47,678 nt of DNA, from contig NZ_AYXG01000084.1 of NCBI RefSeq assembly GCF_000564855.1, forward strand, positions 1 to 47,678, in the 5' to 3' direction. Below are positions 9,109 to 17,890 of this stretch, in pieces. The first letter of the stretch is position 1; each line of letters begins with the position of its first letter. The DNA comes from Actinokineospora spheciospongiae (GTDB taxonomy: Bacteria > Actinomycetota > Actinomycetes > Mycobacteriales > Pseudonocardiaceae). The notes beneath the pieces were generated by a model. The model ran no database searches and was not told the DNA's origin. It worked only from the letters and a program-made list of their open reading frames with translations. The position numbers and the translations under genes were made by a program.

Positions 9109-9284
9109 GTGGACAGGGAGAACCCCGTCCGGGGAAATCAACGAAAGGGTGTCGGTGGCGTGCGGCCAATTCCGCCGCAAAAGCCATCGGGGCTCAGATT
9201 AGCTCCGAAAAAGCGACCCACACAACACCAAGACCTGGGCTTTTCCGAATTTGTCATCTCACCACATGCCGCCGTGAACCGATC

Positions 9285-9318
9285 TCGACCGGTCCAACGA
9301 CTTGCCCGGACCGGTCGA
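9285..9318. promoter_or_regulatory. Operator-like inverted repeat of two GACCGGTC palindromes
   Basis: An 11-bp inverted repeat (TCGACCGGTCC at 9285-9295, GGACCGGTCGA at 9308-9318) is separated by 12 bases. Each arm contains the 8-bp palindrome GACCGGTC, with centres about 22 bp (two helical turns) apart. It lies in the 317-bp AT-richer gap between a LuxR-type regulator and the secreted-protein gene. A dimeric regulator site is the likeliest reading; a terminator hairpin for the upstream gene is possible but no T-tract follows. Nothing else coding is visible in 9077-9393. Confidence 0.55.
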
Positions 9319-9393
9319 TATCGGGACTTCGGGCCTTGAAACAACGTACGTGAAGGGCTGTTGCGAAAAACAACAGGTCGGCAAAAATGAAAG

Positions 9394-11664
9394 CTATTTC
9401 ACCCGTCCGGCGACCCAGGCCGCGATCTGCGCCCGGCCGCGCACCCCGAGCTTGGCCCGGACGTGCGCCACGTGCGTCTCGGCGGTGCGCGGGGCGATGC
9501 CCAGCCGCTCGGCGATCTCCCGGTCGGTCAGCCCCTCGGCCACCAGCGCGGCCACCTCCGCCTCGCGGGCGGTGAGCCCGGGGTCGGCGGGCGCCCGCTC
9601 CTCGCCCAGCGCGTAGGCCACCGCGGCGTCGGTGTCCATGGCCAGGCCCGCGCGGAACTCCTCGGCCGCGGCGGCGGCGCCGATCGCGTCGACGACGAGG
9701 GAGCTGTCGCGGCTGACCGGTGACCCGAACGCGGCGTAGTTGGCCAGCGAGGCGCCCAGCGTGCGGGCGGCCGCGGCGGCGGCGCCGAGCAGCCGCGCGG
9801 ACCGCCGCGGCGCCCCCCGGTGCGCGGCGCAGCCCGCCAGCGTGGCCAGGGTGAAGGTGACCACCGTGCGGGCGTCGACGCGCCGCTGCAACCGCATCAC
9901 CTCCAGCCCGGCGGCCTCGGCCTCGGCCCGGTCGCCGAACAGGTACTCCGCTGCGCTGCGCGACCACAGCGCCCAGGCCAGCCAGCACACCTCGCCGACC
10001 TCGGTGCAGGTGGCGACCGCCGCGGCCAGCACCTCCCGGCCGCGCGGCAGGTTCCCGGCGTGGCACAGCGCCAGGCCCAGGTTGTAGGTCGCCCACACCT
10101 GCCCGCCGCGGTCGCCGAGCGCGCCCAGGGTGTCGGCGGCGGCGCCGAACAGCCCGGCCGCGGCGGCGCCGTCGCCGTCCATCAGGGCCGCGTACCCGCG
10201 CACGTGGCTGGTGTAGGCGCGGGCGTGCCCGTCTGCGGTGTCGGGGATCTGGTCCAGGGCGGTCGCGTAGCCCGCGCGGTCGCCCTGGACCAGGGCGAGG
10301 AACGCGGCCAGCCACAGCGCGTGCGCGCGGCCGGGGGCGTCCGGCGGGGCGGCGTCGAGCAGCCTGCCCAGCCACATCCGGCCCTCGGTGGTCAGGCCGT
10401 GCGCCATCCAGTACTCCTTGGCCGCGGTGACCATCCGCAGGCCCACCACCGCCTCGGCCGGGTCGTGGGCGCAGAAGTCCAGCGCCCGGCGCAGGTCGGC
10501 GTGCTGGTGGCGCACCCGGCGAATCCAGTCGACCTGGTCCGGGCCGAACCAGTGCGCGGCGAAGCCCTCGGTGAGCGCGGCCAGCCGGTCGCGGTGGCGG
10601 CGGCGGGTCGCGGCCTCGCCGCCCAGCTCGCGCAGCCGCTGCTCGCCGTGCCTGCGGACCATCTCCGGCATCCGGTGCCGCACCCGGCCGCGGCGCTCGG
10701 TGCGCAGCAGCACCGACTTGTCGACCAGCCCGGCCAGCGCGTCGAGGACCGCGGCCCGGGGCAGGCCACCGCCCCCGGCGGGGACATCGGCGTCGGCGCA
10801 GACCTCCTCGGCGGCGTCGAGGTCGAACGGGCCGGAGAACACCGAGGCCCGCGCCCACAGCAGCCGCTCGCCGTCGTCGCACAGCTCGTGGCTCCAGTCG
10901 ATGAGCGCGCGGACGCCGGAGTGCCGCCCCGGCCCCCACGGGCGGACCCGGTCGAGCAGGGTGAACCGGTCGGCGAGGCGGTCGGCGACCTGGGCCACCG
11001 ACAGCGACCGCAGCCGGATCGCGGCCAGCTCGATGGCCAGCGGCAACCCGTCGAGCGCCGCGCAGAGCCGGATCACGTCCTCGGCGTTGTCCGCGGTGAC
11101 GGCGAACCCGGGGACGACGGCGGTGGCCCGGTCGACCAGCAGCCGCACCGCGTCGTACTGGCCCAGGGCGGCCGCGGACTCCCCCGGTTCGGGCACCGCC
11201 AGCGGGCTGACCGGGAACAGCCGCTCCCCGGCCACCCCCAGCGACTGGCGGCTGGTGGCCAGCACGGCCAGCCGGGGGCAGGCGCGCAGCAGCGCCTCGA
11301 CCAGGTGCGCGCACGCGTCGACCAGGTGCTCGCAGTTGTCGAGCACCAGCAGCAGGCGGCGGGTGCGCAGGTGGTGGGTCAGCACCTCCACCGGCGGGCG
11401 GGTGGTCTGGCTGCCCAGGCCCAGCCGCTCGGCCACGGTGGGGGCGAGCAGTTCGGCCTCGCGCAGCTCCCCCAGCTCGACGAAGGCCACGCCGTCGGTG
11501 AAGCGGGCCCGCGCGGCGACCGTCGAGGCCAGCCTGGTCTTGCCGACACCGCCGGGCCCGGTGACCGTGACCAGCGCCGCGGACCCGAGCAGCGCGGTCA
11601 GCGCGCGGGTCTCGCCCGCGCGGCCGACGTGGCTGGTGACCCCGGCGGGCACGGATTCGACCAC
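9394..11664 (-). CDS. LuxR-type regulator with NB-ARC-like ATPase (paralog 2)
   Basis: The 756-residue protein has the same layout as the protein at 5324-7639: Walker A GPGGVGKTR (about residue 40), Walker B LLLVLDNCEHL (about 105), SRQSLGVAGERLF, GLPLAIELAA, a helical repeat middle, and a C-terminal LuxR helix-turn-helix (LTAREAEVAALVAEGLTDRE, then RTAETHVAHVRAKLG). The first 300 residues of the two proteins align almost without gaps, so they arose by duplication. GTG at 11664 has no ribosome site but sits 6 bp after a CATAAT hexamer, which suggests a leaderless transcript. It lies 33 bp downstream of the PucR-type gene on the same strand. Confidence 0.9.
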   Translation of the reverse strand: MVESVPAGVTSHVGRAGETRALTALLGSAALVTVTGPGGVGKTRLASTVAARARFTDGVAFVELGELREAELLAPTVAERLGLGSQTTRPPVEVLTHHLRTRRLLLVLDNCEHLVDACAHLVEALLRACPRLAVLATSRQSLGVAGERLFPVSPLAVPEPGESAAALGQYDAVRLLVDRATAVVPGFAVTADNAEDVIRLCAALDGLPLAIELAAIRLRSLSVAQVADRLADRFTLLDRVRPWGPGRHSGVRALIDWSHELCDDGERLLWARASVFSGPFDLDAAEEVCADADVPAGGGGLPRAAVLDALAGLVDKSVLLRTERRGRVRHRMPEMVRRHGEQRLRELGGEAATRRRHRDRLAALTEGFAAHWFGPDQVDWIRRVRHQHADLRRALDFCAHDPAEAVVGLRMVTAAKEYWMAHGLTTEGRMWLGRLLDAAPPDAPGRAHALWLAAFLALVQGDRAGYATALDQIPDTADGHARAYTSHVRGYAALMDGDGAAAAGLFGAAADTLGALGDRGGQVWATYNLGLALCHAGNLPRGREVLAAAVATCTEVGEVCWLAWALWSRSAAEYLFGDRAEAEAAGLEVMRLQRRVDARTVVTFTLATLAGCAAHRGAPRRSARLLGAAAAAARTLGASLANYAAFGSPVSRDSSLVVDAIGAAAAAEEFRAGLAMDTDAAVAYALGEERAPADPGLTAREAEVAALVAEGLTDREIAERLGIAPRTAETHVAHVRAKLGVRGRAQIAAWVAGRVK

Positions 11665-11670
11665 GCGTCG

Positions 11671-11676
11671 ATTATG
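11671..11676 (-). promoter_or_regulatory. -10 element implying leaderless start of LuxR paralog 2
   Basis: CATAAT on the minus strand is followed by six bases and then the GTG start at 11664, which has no Shine-Dalgarno. This spacing puts the transcript start at the start codon. The -35 region is weak. Confidence 0.4.
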
Positions 11677-11697
11677 GCCGCACCCGGGAACCGGTGA

Positions 11698-12813
11698 TCA
11701 GCTCGCGCGCTCGTGGCGCACCTTCGCGCGGACCGCCAGCTCCAGGTCGAAGCGCTTGCGCGGGTCGGCGAGCTGGTCGCCGAACAGCTCGGTCAGCCGG
11801 TTCACCCGGTAGCGGATCGTCTGCTGGTGCACCCCGAGGTGTTCGGCCATGTCCACCACCCGGCCCCGGGTGGCGAACCACTGGTCGAGGGTGGCCAGCA
11901 GCCGCACCCGCTGGTAGTTGCGCAGCGGTTCGAGCGGGGCCAACTGGCGGTCGGCGAGGGTGTCGATGAGGAAGTCGTCGGTGAACAGCGCCAGGCTCAG
12001 CAGGTGCTCGTCGCAGTCGACGACCGGGGCGTCGGGGATGCGGCCCTTCTCCACCAGGTCCAGCGCCCGGGTGGCGACCTCCAGGGCGGAGCGGATGGTC
12101 CCGACCGGGGTGGCCGGGCCGAGCGCGGCCCGCCAGCCGGGCAGGGCGTTCGCCACCGCCTCCGGGTCCAGCCTGCCCGCGGGGGCGATGACGCACGGCT
12201 CGGGACCGTCCAGGTCGAGCAGGACGTCCGGGCCGAGGTCGGCGAACAGCCGGGGGTCGCGCCCCGGGCGGTGGCGCAGGGCGACCACGCGGACCGTGCC
12301 GGGCAGCGGCCACTCCGCCTCGCCCGCCACCTCGGCGAGCTGCGGGCGCCCGGGCGGCGGGTCCTGCAGCAGCAGCCCCACCAGCCGCACCCTGGCCAGG
12401 GCGCGCGACACCGGCGGCGGCCCCGAGTCGGCCATCGCGCCCAGGTAGGCGAAGACGACCTCCGCGCCGCGCGCCACCCGGTCGGCCGGGACGCCCAGCC
12501 GCCGGGCGTGCACCACGGCGATCTCCCACGCGACCCGCGCGCCGACCCGGTAGGCCCGGGCCGCCCGCTCGCGGTGCAGCCCCTCCGGCAGCGCCCCGCG
12601 CCGGGCCCGGAACAGCGCCGCCCACTCGTCGGGGTCGTAGTCGTCGGGGTGCTCCATGACCTGCAGGCACCCGGTGACGGCGGTCCGGATGGTCTCCACC
12701 AGCGGGTCCAGCAGCGCCTGCGGCAGCCCGTCGACCCCCTCCTCGCGCCGGAGGGCCCCGACCACCTCCCGCCGGAGGACGGCGTGCCGCTCGTCCACGT
12801 GCGCTGCGGTCAT
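11698..12813 (-). CDS. PucR/CdaR-type transcriptional regulator
   Basis: This 371-residue regulator ends with the PucR-type C-terminal helix-turn-helix: LATLDQWFATRGRVVDMAEH followed by LGVHQQTIRYRVNRLTELFG (about residues 310-355). The preceding region resembles the GGDEF-like/CdaR middle domain, and the N-terminal 150 residues are a helical sensory domain. Members of the family control purine, sugar-diacid or secondary metabolism genes; the signal here is unknown. ATG at 12813 was chosen for its GGACGGAG ribosome site; an upstream GTG at 12879 is less likely. The 185 bp to the divergent polymerase gene must hold both promoters. Confidence 0.85.
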   Translation of the reverse strand: MTAAHVDERHAVLRREVVGALRREEGVDGLPQALLDPLVETIRTAVTGCLQVMEHPDDYDPDEWAALFRARRGALPEGLHRERAARAYRVGARVAWEIAVVHARRLGVPADRVARGAEVVFAYLGAMADSGPPPVSRALARVRLVGLLLQDPPPGRPQLAEVAGEAEWPLPGTVRVVALRHRPGRDPRLFADLGPDVLLDLDGPEPCVIAPAGRLDPEAVANALPGWRAALGPATPVGTIRSALEVATRALDLVEKGRIPDAPVVDCDEHLLSLALFTDDFLIDTLADRQLAPLEPLRNYQRVRLLATLDQWFATRGRVVDMAEHLGVHQQTIRYRVNRLTELFGDQLADPRKRFDLELAVRAKVRHERAS

Positions 12814-12998
12814 GCTCAGCTCCGTCCGGTGGGGAAACAGGTCCTGAACAACTTGCTGCAAACGGACTAACCGGCACATCGGTAGTACTACCGAGCCGCA
12901 TACCTACGTGGGTGGAATACGTGGGACCACCGGCCTAGACGGTCCGGTCAGGATGGTGTTTCCCGGCGCGGGCACCGGCCGCCGATTACCGTGGCGAC

Positions 12999-13943
12999 AT
13001 GGCAGCCAAGGGGAGCCCCGCCGTCGAACTCGAGGTCGGCGGGCACACCGTGCGGATCTCGAACCCGGACCGGGTGTACTTCCCCGCGCGCGGTGAGACC
13101 AAGCTCGACCTGGCCCGCTACTACCTCGCCGTGGGCGACGGGATCGTGCGGGCGCTGCGGGACCGGCCGTGCATGCTGCACCGCTTCCCAGCCGGGGTGG
13201 GCGGGGAGAAGGTGCACCAGAAGCGGCTGCCGCACGGTGCGCCGCCGTGGGTGCGGACGGTGCGCGTGCACTTCCCCCGGTACGACCGGCACGCCGACGA
13301 GCTGTGCGTCACCCGGCTCGCGGACGTGGTGTGGGCCGTGCAGATGTCGACAGTGGAGTTCCACCCGTGGAACTCGCGGCGGGCCGACACCGAGCGCCCG
13401 GACGAGTGGCGCATCGACCTCGACCCCATGCCCGAGTGCGACTTCGCCACCGTGCGCCGGGTCGCGGGCGTGGCGCGCGAGGTCCTGGACGAACTGGGCG
13501 CGGTGGGCTTCCCCAAGACCTCCGGCGGCGGCGGGCTGCACGTCTACGTCCGCATCCCGCCGGAATGGGAGTTCGGCGAGGTGCGGCGGGCGGCGCTGGC
13601 GTTCGCCCGCGAGGTCGAGCGGCGCACGCGGGAGGCGACCACGGTGTGGTGGCGCAAGGACCGCGACCCGCGCGCGGTGTTCGTCGACTTCAACCAGAAC
13701 GCCCGCGACCACACCGTCGCCTGCGCCTACTCGGTGCGCGGCGTGCCGGAGGCGACGGTGTCCACACCGATCACCTGGGCCGAGGTGGACTCGGTCGAGC
13801 CGGGGGAGCTGACGATCGCGACCGTGCCCGCCCGGTTCGCCGAGCTCGGCGACCCGCACGCGGGGATCGACGAGCACCCGTTCTCCCTGGCGCCCCTGCT
13901 GGAGTGGGCTGACCGTGACGGGGTGGACCACCCGTCCGAGTAG
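12999..13943 (+). CDS. Stand-alone LigD-type polymerase/primase domain
   Basis: The 314-residue protein matches the polymerase domain of LigD, an archaeo-eukaryotic primase superfamily enzyme that fills gaps with NTPs or dNTPs in non-homologous end joining. The metal-binding acidic residues are visible: Asp140 and Asp142 in RIDLDPM, and Asp230 in VFVDFNQN. SGGGGLHVYVRI is the conserved nucleotide-binding strand. The family length is about 300 residues, so this is a complete single-domain protein. No ATP-ligase, 3'-phosphoesterase or Ku gene is in the window, so partners must be encoded elsewhere. The EF-hand gene follows on the same strand after 89 bp. Confidence 0.9.
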   Translation: MAAKGSPAVELEVGGHTVRISNPDRVYFPARGETKLDLARYYLAVGDGIVRALRDRPCMLHRFPAGVGGEKVHQKRLPHGAPPWVRTVRVHFPRYDRHADELCVTRLADVVWAVQMSTVEFHPWNSRRADTERPDEWRIDLDPMPECDFATVRRVAGVAREVLDELGAVGFPKTSGGGGLHVYVRIPPEWEFGEVRRAALAFAREVERRTREATTVWWRKDRDPRAVFVDFNQNARDHTVACAYSVRGVPEATVSTPITWAEVDSVEPGELTIATVPARFAELGDPHAGIDEHPFSLAPLLEWADRDGVDHPSE

Positions 13944-14032
13944 CGCCCCGTACCCGATTGGCGGGTGCACCCGTGCGCGGACCTGGGGAAGATCATGCCC
14001 GATTCGTCCGTGCGTGGGGAAAGGATGGGCCT

Positions 14033-14560
14033 GTGCCCGCACAGATTCAGGAACGCAAGCTGTCCCGGCTCTTCGAGCTGCTCGACAGCGACGGCAGTGG
14101 TTTCGTCGAGGAGAGCGACCTGGAGGACTTCGCCGCCAAGGCGATCGCCGCGGCCGGGGCGGGCGGTTCCCTGGAGGCCAGGATCGTGCAGCGGGAGGCG
14201 TCGTCGCTGTGGCGGGCGCTGCAGCAGACCCTCGACTCCGACGGCGACCAGCGGGTCAGCCGGGCCGAGTTCGTCGCCGCCGCCGACGCCGACGCGGTCA
14301 CCGACGGGGCGATCAAGCTCGGCGTGGTCATCCGCGACATCACCGACATCGACCGCGACGGCCTGATCAGCCTGGGCGAGTGGGTCACCCTGGACGCCAA
14401 GCTGGGCATCCCGCGCGCCGACAGCGAGCAGGGCTTCAAGGCGCTCGACGTCGACGGCGACGGGTACGTCAGCAAGCCGGAGTACGTCCGGGGCGTGGAG
14501 CAGTTCTTCCGCAGCGACGACGAGGCCTCGCCGGGCAACTGGGCGTTCGGCAAGTACTGA
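14033..14560 (+). CDS. Calerythrin-like EF-hand calcium-binding protein
   Basis: The 175-residue cytosolic protein has four EF-hand loops: DSDGSGFVEESD (about residues 17-28), DSDGDQRVSRAE, DIDRDGLISLGE and DVDGDGYVSKPE. Loops 2-4 are canonical with Glu at position 12; loop 1 ends in Asp, which may favour Mg or weaker Ca binding. Spacing and length resemble calerythrin of Saccharopolyspora and the sarcoplasmic calcium-binding protein family, which buffer Ca. GTG at 14033 was chosen for its AAAGGA ribosome site; an in-frame upstream start would add a basic tail without family similarity. Confidence 0.88.
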   Translation: MPAQIQERKLSRLFELLDSDGSGFVEESDLEDFAAKAIAAAGAGGSLEARIVQREASSLWRALQQTLDSDGDQRVSRAEFVAAADADAVTDGAIKLGVVIRDITDIDRDGLISLGEWVTLDAKLGIPRADSEQGFKALDVDGDGYVSKPEYVRGVEQFFRSDDEASPGNWAFGKY

Positions 14561-14661
14561 CCCCGCACCGCCGCCGACACCCCGACCGCACCGGCACCCG
14601 CGCGGGCGTGACCCGCGCCCGTCGCGCCACCGGCCCCCTCCGGTGGTGCGACAATGCCGCG

Positions 14662-15327
14662 GTGGACGCGGCGCGGGTGCTGGTGGTCGAGGACTCCCCG
14701 GCGATCCGGGAGTCGGTGGAGTCGGCGCTGGTCGCCGCGGGCCACCGGGTGCTGGCCCTGCCCGACGGCGCGGCGCTGGAGTCCGCGCTGGCGGGGTTCC
14801 GCCCCGACCTGGTGATCCTGGACGTGCTGCTGCCCGGCCGCGACGGCTTCACCCTGCTCGACGTGGTCCGCCGCACCGTCCCGGCGGGCGTCATCGTCGT
14901 CACCGCCCGCGACGGCGTCGACGACCGCCTGCGCGGCCTGCGCGCCGGGGCGGACGACTACGTGGTCAAACCGTTCGTGCTGGCCGAACTCCTCGCCAGG
15001 GTCGCGGCGGTGCTGCGCCGCTCCGGCCGCGCCGTCCCGGTCGTGGAGGTGGCGGACCTGCTGGTGGACGTGGAGTCCGGGGTGGTCACCCGGGCGGGCA
15101 CCCCGGTCGAGCTGACCGCGACGGAGCTGCGGCTGCTGGCCTTCCTCGCCGCCCGCAAGGACCGGGTGGCGACCAAGACCCAGATCCTGGGCGCGGTCTG
15201 GGGTTACGAGGACTACGCGGCGAACCTGGTCGAGGTCAACATCAGCGCCCTGCGCCGCAAGCTCGAAGCCCACGGCCCCCGCCTGATCCACACCATCCGG
15301 GGCCACGGCTACACCCTGCGCGAGTAG
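14662..15327 (+). CDS. OmpR/PhoB-family response regulator
   Basis: This 221-residue regulator has a receiver domain with acidic pocket Glu10-Asp11, phospho-acceptor Asp54 (VILDVLLPG), and the DYVVKPF lysine near residue 103. A winged-helix domain follows with LTATELRLLAFLAARKDRV and NISALRRKLE...IRGHGYTL. Its probable partner kinase is convergent, with stop codons only 2 bp apart, rather than co-directional as is usual. GTG at 14662 begins directly at VDAARVLVVED, the normal start of a receiver domain; no strong ribosome site precedes it. Targets are unknown. Confidence 0.9.
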   Translation: MDAARVLVVEDSPAIRESVESALVAAGHRVLALPDGAALESALAGFRPDLVILDVLLPGRDGFTLLDVVRRTVPAGVIVVTARDGVDDRLRGLRAGADDYVVKPFVLAELLARVAAVLRRSGRAVPVVEVADLLVDVESGVVTRAGTPVELTATELRLLAFLAARKDRVATKTQILGAVWGYEDYAANLVEVNISALRRKLEAHGPRLIHTIRGHGYTLRE

Positions 15328-15329
15328 GC

Positions 15330-16598
15330 CTACCCCGGCAGCACCAGGCGGAACGCGCCGCCCTCCGCGGGCAGGCAGAAGAGTTCGCCGCCGTGGGCCC
15401 TGGCCAGGCCGCGGGCGATCGGGAGGCCGAGACCCGCGCCCGCGCCGCCGGAGAAGCGCACCAGCCGGTCGAAGACGCGTTCCCGGTTCTCCTGGGCGAT
15501 CCCGGGACCGGTGTCGCGCACGTCGAGCAGCGCGTGCCCGTCGGCCGCGGTGACGGCCAGGGTCAGGGTTCCCCTGCCGCCCATGGCTTTGCGCGCGTTG
15601 TCGGTGAGGTTGGTGAGGACCTGGGTCAGGCGTTCGGCGTCGGCCACCACCGTCGTGGGCGTGCCGGAGACGACGACCCGCACCTCGGGGGCGACCAGGC
15701 GCACCCGGTCGGCGTGCGCGTGGGCCAGGTCGAGCAGGTCCACCGGGGACGGGTCGAGGTCGATGCCCGCGTCCAGGCGGGCCAGGTGCAGCAGGTCGTC
15801 GACCAGCCGGGCGGCCCGGCGGGACTCGCGGATCAGGTGCAGGTGCAGCCGGTCGCGGGTCTCCGGGTCCACGTCCGGGTCGAGGACCGCCTCCACCGCG
15901 GCCTGCACCCCGGCGACGGGGGTGCGCAGCTCGTGCGCGGCGTCGGAGACGAACCGGCGGAGGCGGTCCTCGGCGCCCTCCAGGCTGTCGAGCATCTCGT
16001 TGAAGGCGCGGGCCGTTCGGCCGAGTTCGGTGTCCGGGTGGGTGGGCGCCAACCGCGCCCCCCGCCCACCCGCGGCGGTGGCGCGCGCCAGCCGGGTCAT
16101 CGCGTCCAGCGGCGCGAGCGCCGCCCGCATCCCCCACAGCAGCGCCGACACCGCCGCGAGCAGCGCCGCCGCCCCGCCGATCAGCAGCACCCGGTCCAAC
16201 GCGGACGTCGCACCGTCCACCAGGGCCGTGTCCACGCTGAGCACCAGCACGGCACCGTCGAGCCTGCCCGGCTCGGCCAGGGAGATCCGCACCCTGCGGA
16301 CACCGGGTTCCGGCGGACCCCCGACCTCCCCGAAGCTCTCCCCCGAGGCCAGCGTCAGCCCCACCCGCACCCCGTGGGCGTCCACCCGGCGGACCAGCGC
16401 GGCGGGGCCGACGCCCTCCCGCGCCAACTGGCGCCCGAGCTGCGCCCGGTTCGCCACCAGCCCGTCCAGCCCGCGCTCCACCTGCCCCACGAACACCGTC
16501 CGCACCACGACCCCGAGCGCGATCAGCACGACGCCGACCACCGCGCAGGCCGTGACCGTCACCCGCCACCGCAACGACGCGGTCCGCAACCCGCCCAC
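15330..16598 (-). CDS. Sensor histidine kinase
   Basis: The 422-residue membrane kinase has TM1 (about residues 12-36), an extracytoplasmic sensor of about 100 residues, TM2 (about 135-160) and a HAMP-like linker. HisKA carries His222 in SDAAHELRTPVAG, the N box is NLTDNARKA, G1 is DTGPGIAQE and G2 GAGLGLPIA. It is complete and should autophosphorylate. It likely signals to the response regulator at 14662-15327, with which it converges tail-to-tail. It lies 35 bp after a DUF1501 gene on the same strand, so it may be read through from the DUF1800-DUF1501 unit. GTG at 16598 has GGAGGG upstream. Confidence 0.9.
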   Translation of the reverse strand: MGGLRTASLRWRVTVTACAVVGVVLIALGVVVRTVFVGQVERGLDGLVANRAQLGRQLAREGVGPAALVRRVDAHGVRVGLTLASGESFGEVGGPPEPGVRRVRISLAEPGRLDGAVLVLSVDTALVDGATSALDRVLLIGGAAALLAAVSALLWGMRAALAPLDAMTRLARATAAGGRGARLAPTHPDTELGRTARAFNEMLDSLEGAEDRLRRFVSDAAHELRTPVAGVQAAVEAVLDPDVDPETRDRLHLHLIRESRRAARLVDDLLHLARLDAGIDLDPSPVDLLDLAHAHADRVRLVAPEVRVVVSGTPTTVVADAERLTQVLTNLTDNARKAMGGRGTLTLAVTAADGHALLDVRDTGPGIAQENRERVFDRLVRFSGGAGAGLGLPIARGLARAHGGELFCLPAEGGAFRLVLPG

Positions 16599-16633
16599 GC
16601 CCCACCGCCCTCCGCCGACTCGCCGCTGCCCGG

Positions 16634-17881
16634 TCAGGCGCGGATCAGGTGGTCGACGTTCCCCCGGTGGCCGTCGAGGACGCGCGCGGGGTCGGCGGCG
16701 AGAACCCTGCCCAAGAGGGTCGCGTACACGTCCCGGAAGTCCGTGGTGGCCTTGAGGTCGTCCCCGTCCAGGTCCGCCAGGCCGGGCTGTTCGCCGTGGA
16801 AGCCGCCCGCGACGGGTTCGCCCAGCAGGAAGACCGGGCCCGCGGTGCCGTGGTCGGTCCCCTGGCCCGCGTTGGCGCGGACCCGCCTGCCGAACTCGGA
16901 GTACACCAGGACCACCACGTTGCGCCCCCGGTCGGTCCCGCGCATCCGGTCGGCGAACGGGGTGAGTGCGCCGTCGAGTTCGGTCAGCAGGCGCTGCTGG
17001 GTCCCCCGCTCGTCGGCGTGGGTGTCGAAGCCGCCCAGGGAGACCGAGTAGGCCCGGGTCGGGACACCCGCCTCGATGAGGTTGGCGACCATGGCGAGCT
17101 GCCTGCCCAGGGCCGAACCGCCGCCCGCGGAGGCGCCCTTGGTCGACTGCTCGTCCTCCGGGGCGGACCGGTCCTCGCCCGCGGCGGGCTCGGCGAAGGT
17201 GTCCACGCCGCGGTGCAGGTCGGCGATGGCCTTCGCCGCCCTCGCCCGCCAGGGGTCCTCGCCTTCCTGGGCGTGGCCGAGCGCCTTGAAGGCCTTGCCC
17301 GGGTTGCCCCCGGGCAGGGTCAGGCCGTTGACCGGAAAACTGGCCGCACCGCCCTTCTCGCCCGCGAACAGGGGCGGGGCAACGGGTTCCACCGACAGCG
17401 CGTGCAGGGGGTCACCGTCCAGTGTGTCCAGCCAGCGGCCCAGCCAGCCCGTGGTGGACGCGGACCCCGGGGTGGCGGTCTGCCAGATGGCCATCGACCG
17501 GAAGTGGCTGCGGTCCGGTTCCGGGTAGCCGACACCGCGCACGACCGCCAGCCGCCGCTGGTCCCACAGGCCCTTGAAGCCCGTCATCCCGGGGTTGAGG
17601 CCCAACCCCTCCCCCAGGTCCAGCACCTCCTCCGGCCGGTACGCCAGGTCCGACCGCAGGTCCTGGTACACCGCGTCCCCCGCCGGGACGACCGTGTTCA
17701 GGCCGTCGTTGCCGCCGTAGAGGGTGACCACGACGAGCACGCCCGCGCCCGGGTCCAGCGGGGTGTCGGAGGCCGCCGTCATCAGCGTGCCCCAGTCGAC
17801 CCGGGTGGCCCCCGCGGCGAGGGCACCCGCGCCCGCGACACCGGTCAGGGTCAGGAAACGCCTGCGCGTCACCGAGTCCAT
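16634..17881 (-). CDS. Exported DUF1501 family protein (copy 2)
   Basis: The 415-residue protein begins MDSVTRRRFLTLTGVAG, a clear Tat signal. DUF1501 hallmarks are VTLYGGNDGLNTVVP, DRSHFRSMAIWQ, VSLGGFDTHADE, and YSEFGRRVRANAGQGTDHG followed by FLLGEPV. ATG at 17881 has an excellent GAGGAGGAA ribosome site that overlaps the end of the DUF1800 gene region, 9 bp away. It is a diverged homolog of the protein at 1999-3309. Function is unknown; the fold belongs to the alkaline-phosphatase/sulfatase group. Confidence 0.88.
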   Translation of the reverse strand: MDSVTRRRFLTLTGVAGAGALAAGATRVDWGTLMTAASDTPLDPGAGVLVVVTLYGGNDGLNTVVPAGDAVYQDLRSDLAYRPEEVLDLGEGLGLNPGMTGFKGLWDQRRLAVVRGVGYPEPDRSHFRSMAIWQTATPGSASTTGWLGRWLDTLDGDPLHALSVEPVAPPLFAGEKGGAASFPVNGLTLPGGNPGKAFKALGHAQEGEDPWRARAAKAIADLHRGVDTFAEPAAGEDRSAPEDEQSTKGASAGGGSALGRQLAMVANLIEAGVPTRAYSVSLGGFDTHADERGTQQRLLTELDGALTPFADRMRGTDRGRNVVVLVYSEFGRRVRANAGQGTDHGTAGPVFLLGEPVAGGFHGEQPGLADLDGDDLKATTDFRDVYATLLGRVLAADPARVLDGHRGNVDHLIRA

Positions 17882-17890
17882 GGTTCCTCC

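Noticed and set aside
9358-9376. Terminator hairpin CTGTTG/CAACAG after LuxR paralog 2
   Set aside because: The stem is only 6 bp and the T-run is in the loop rather than after the stem.
14654-14662. ATG at 14654 as the response-regulator start
   Set aside because: It is out of frame; the GTG at 14662 begins directly at the receiver domain.
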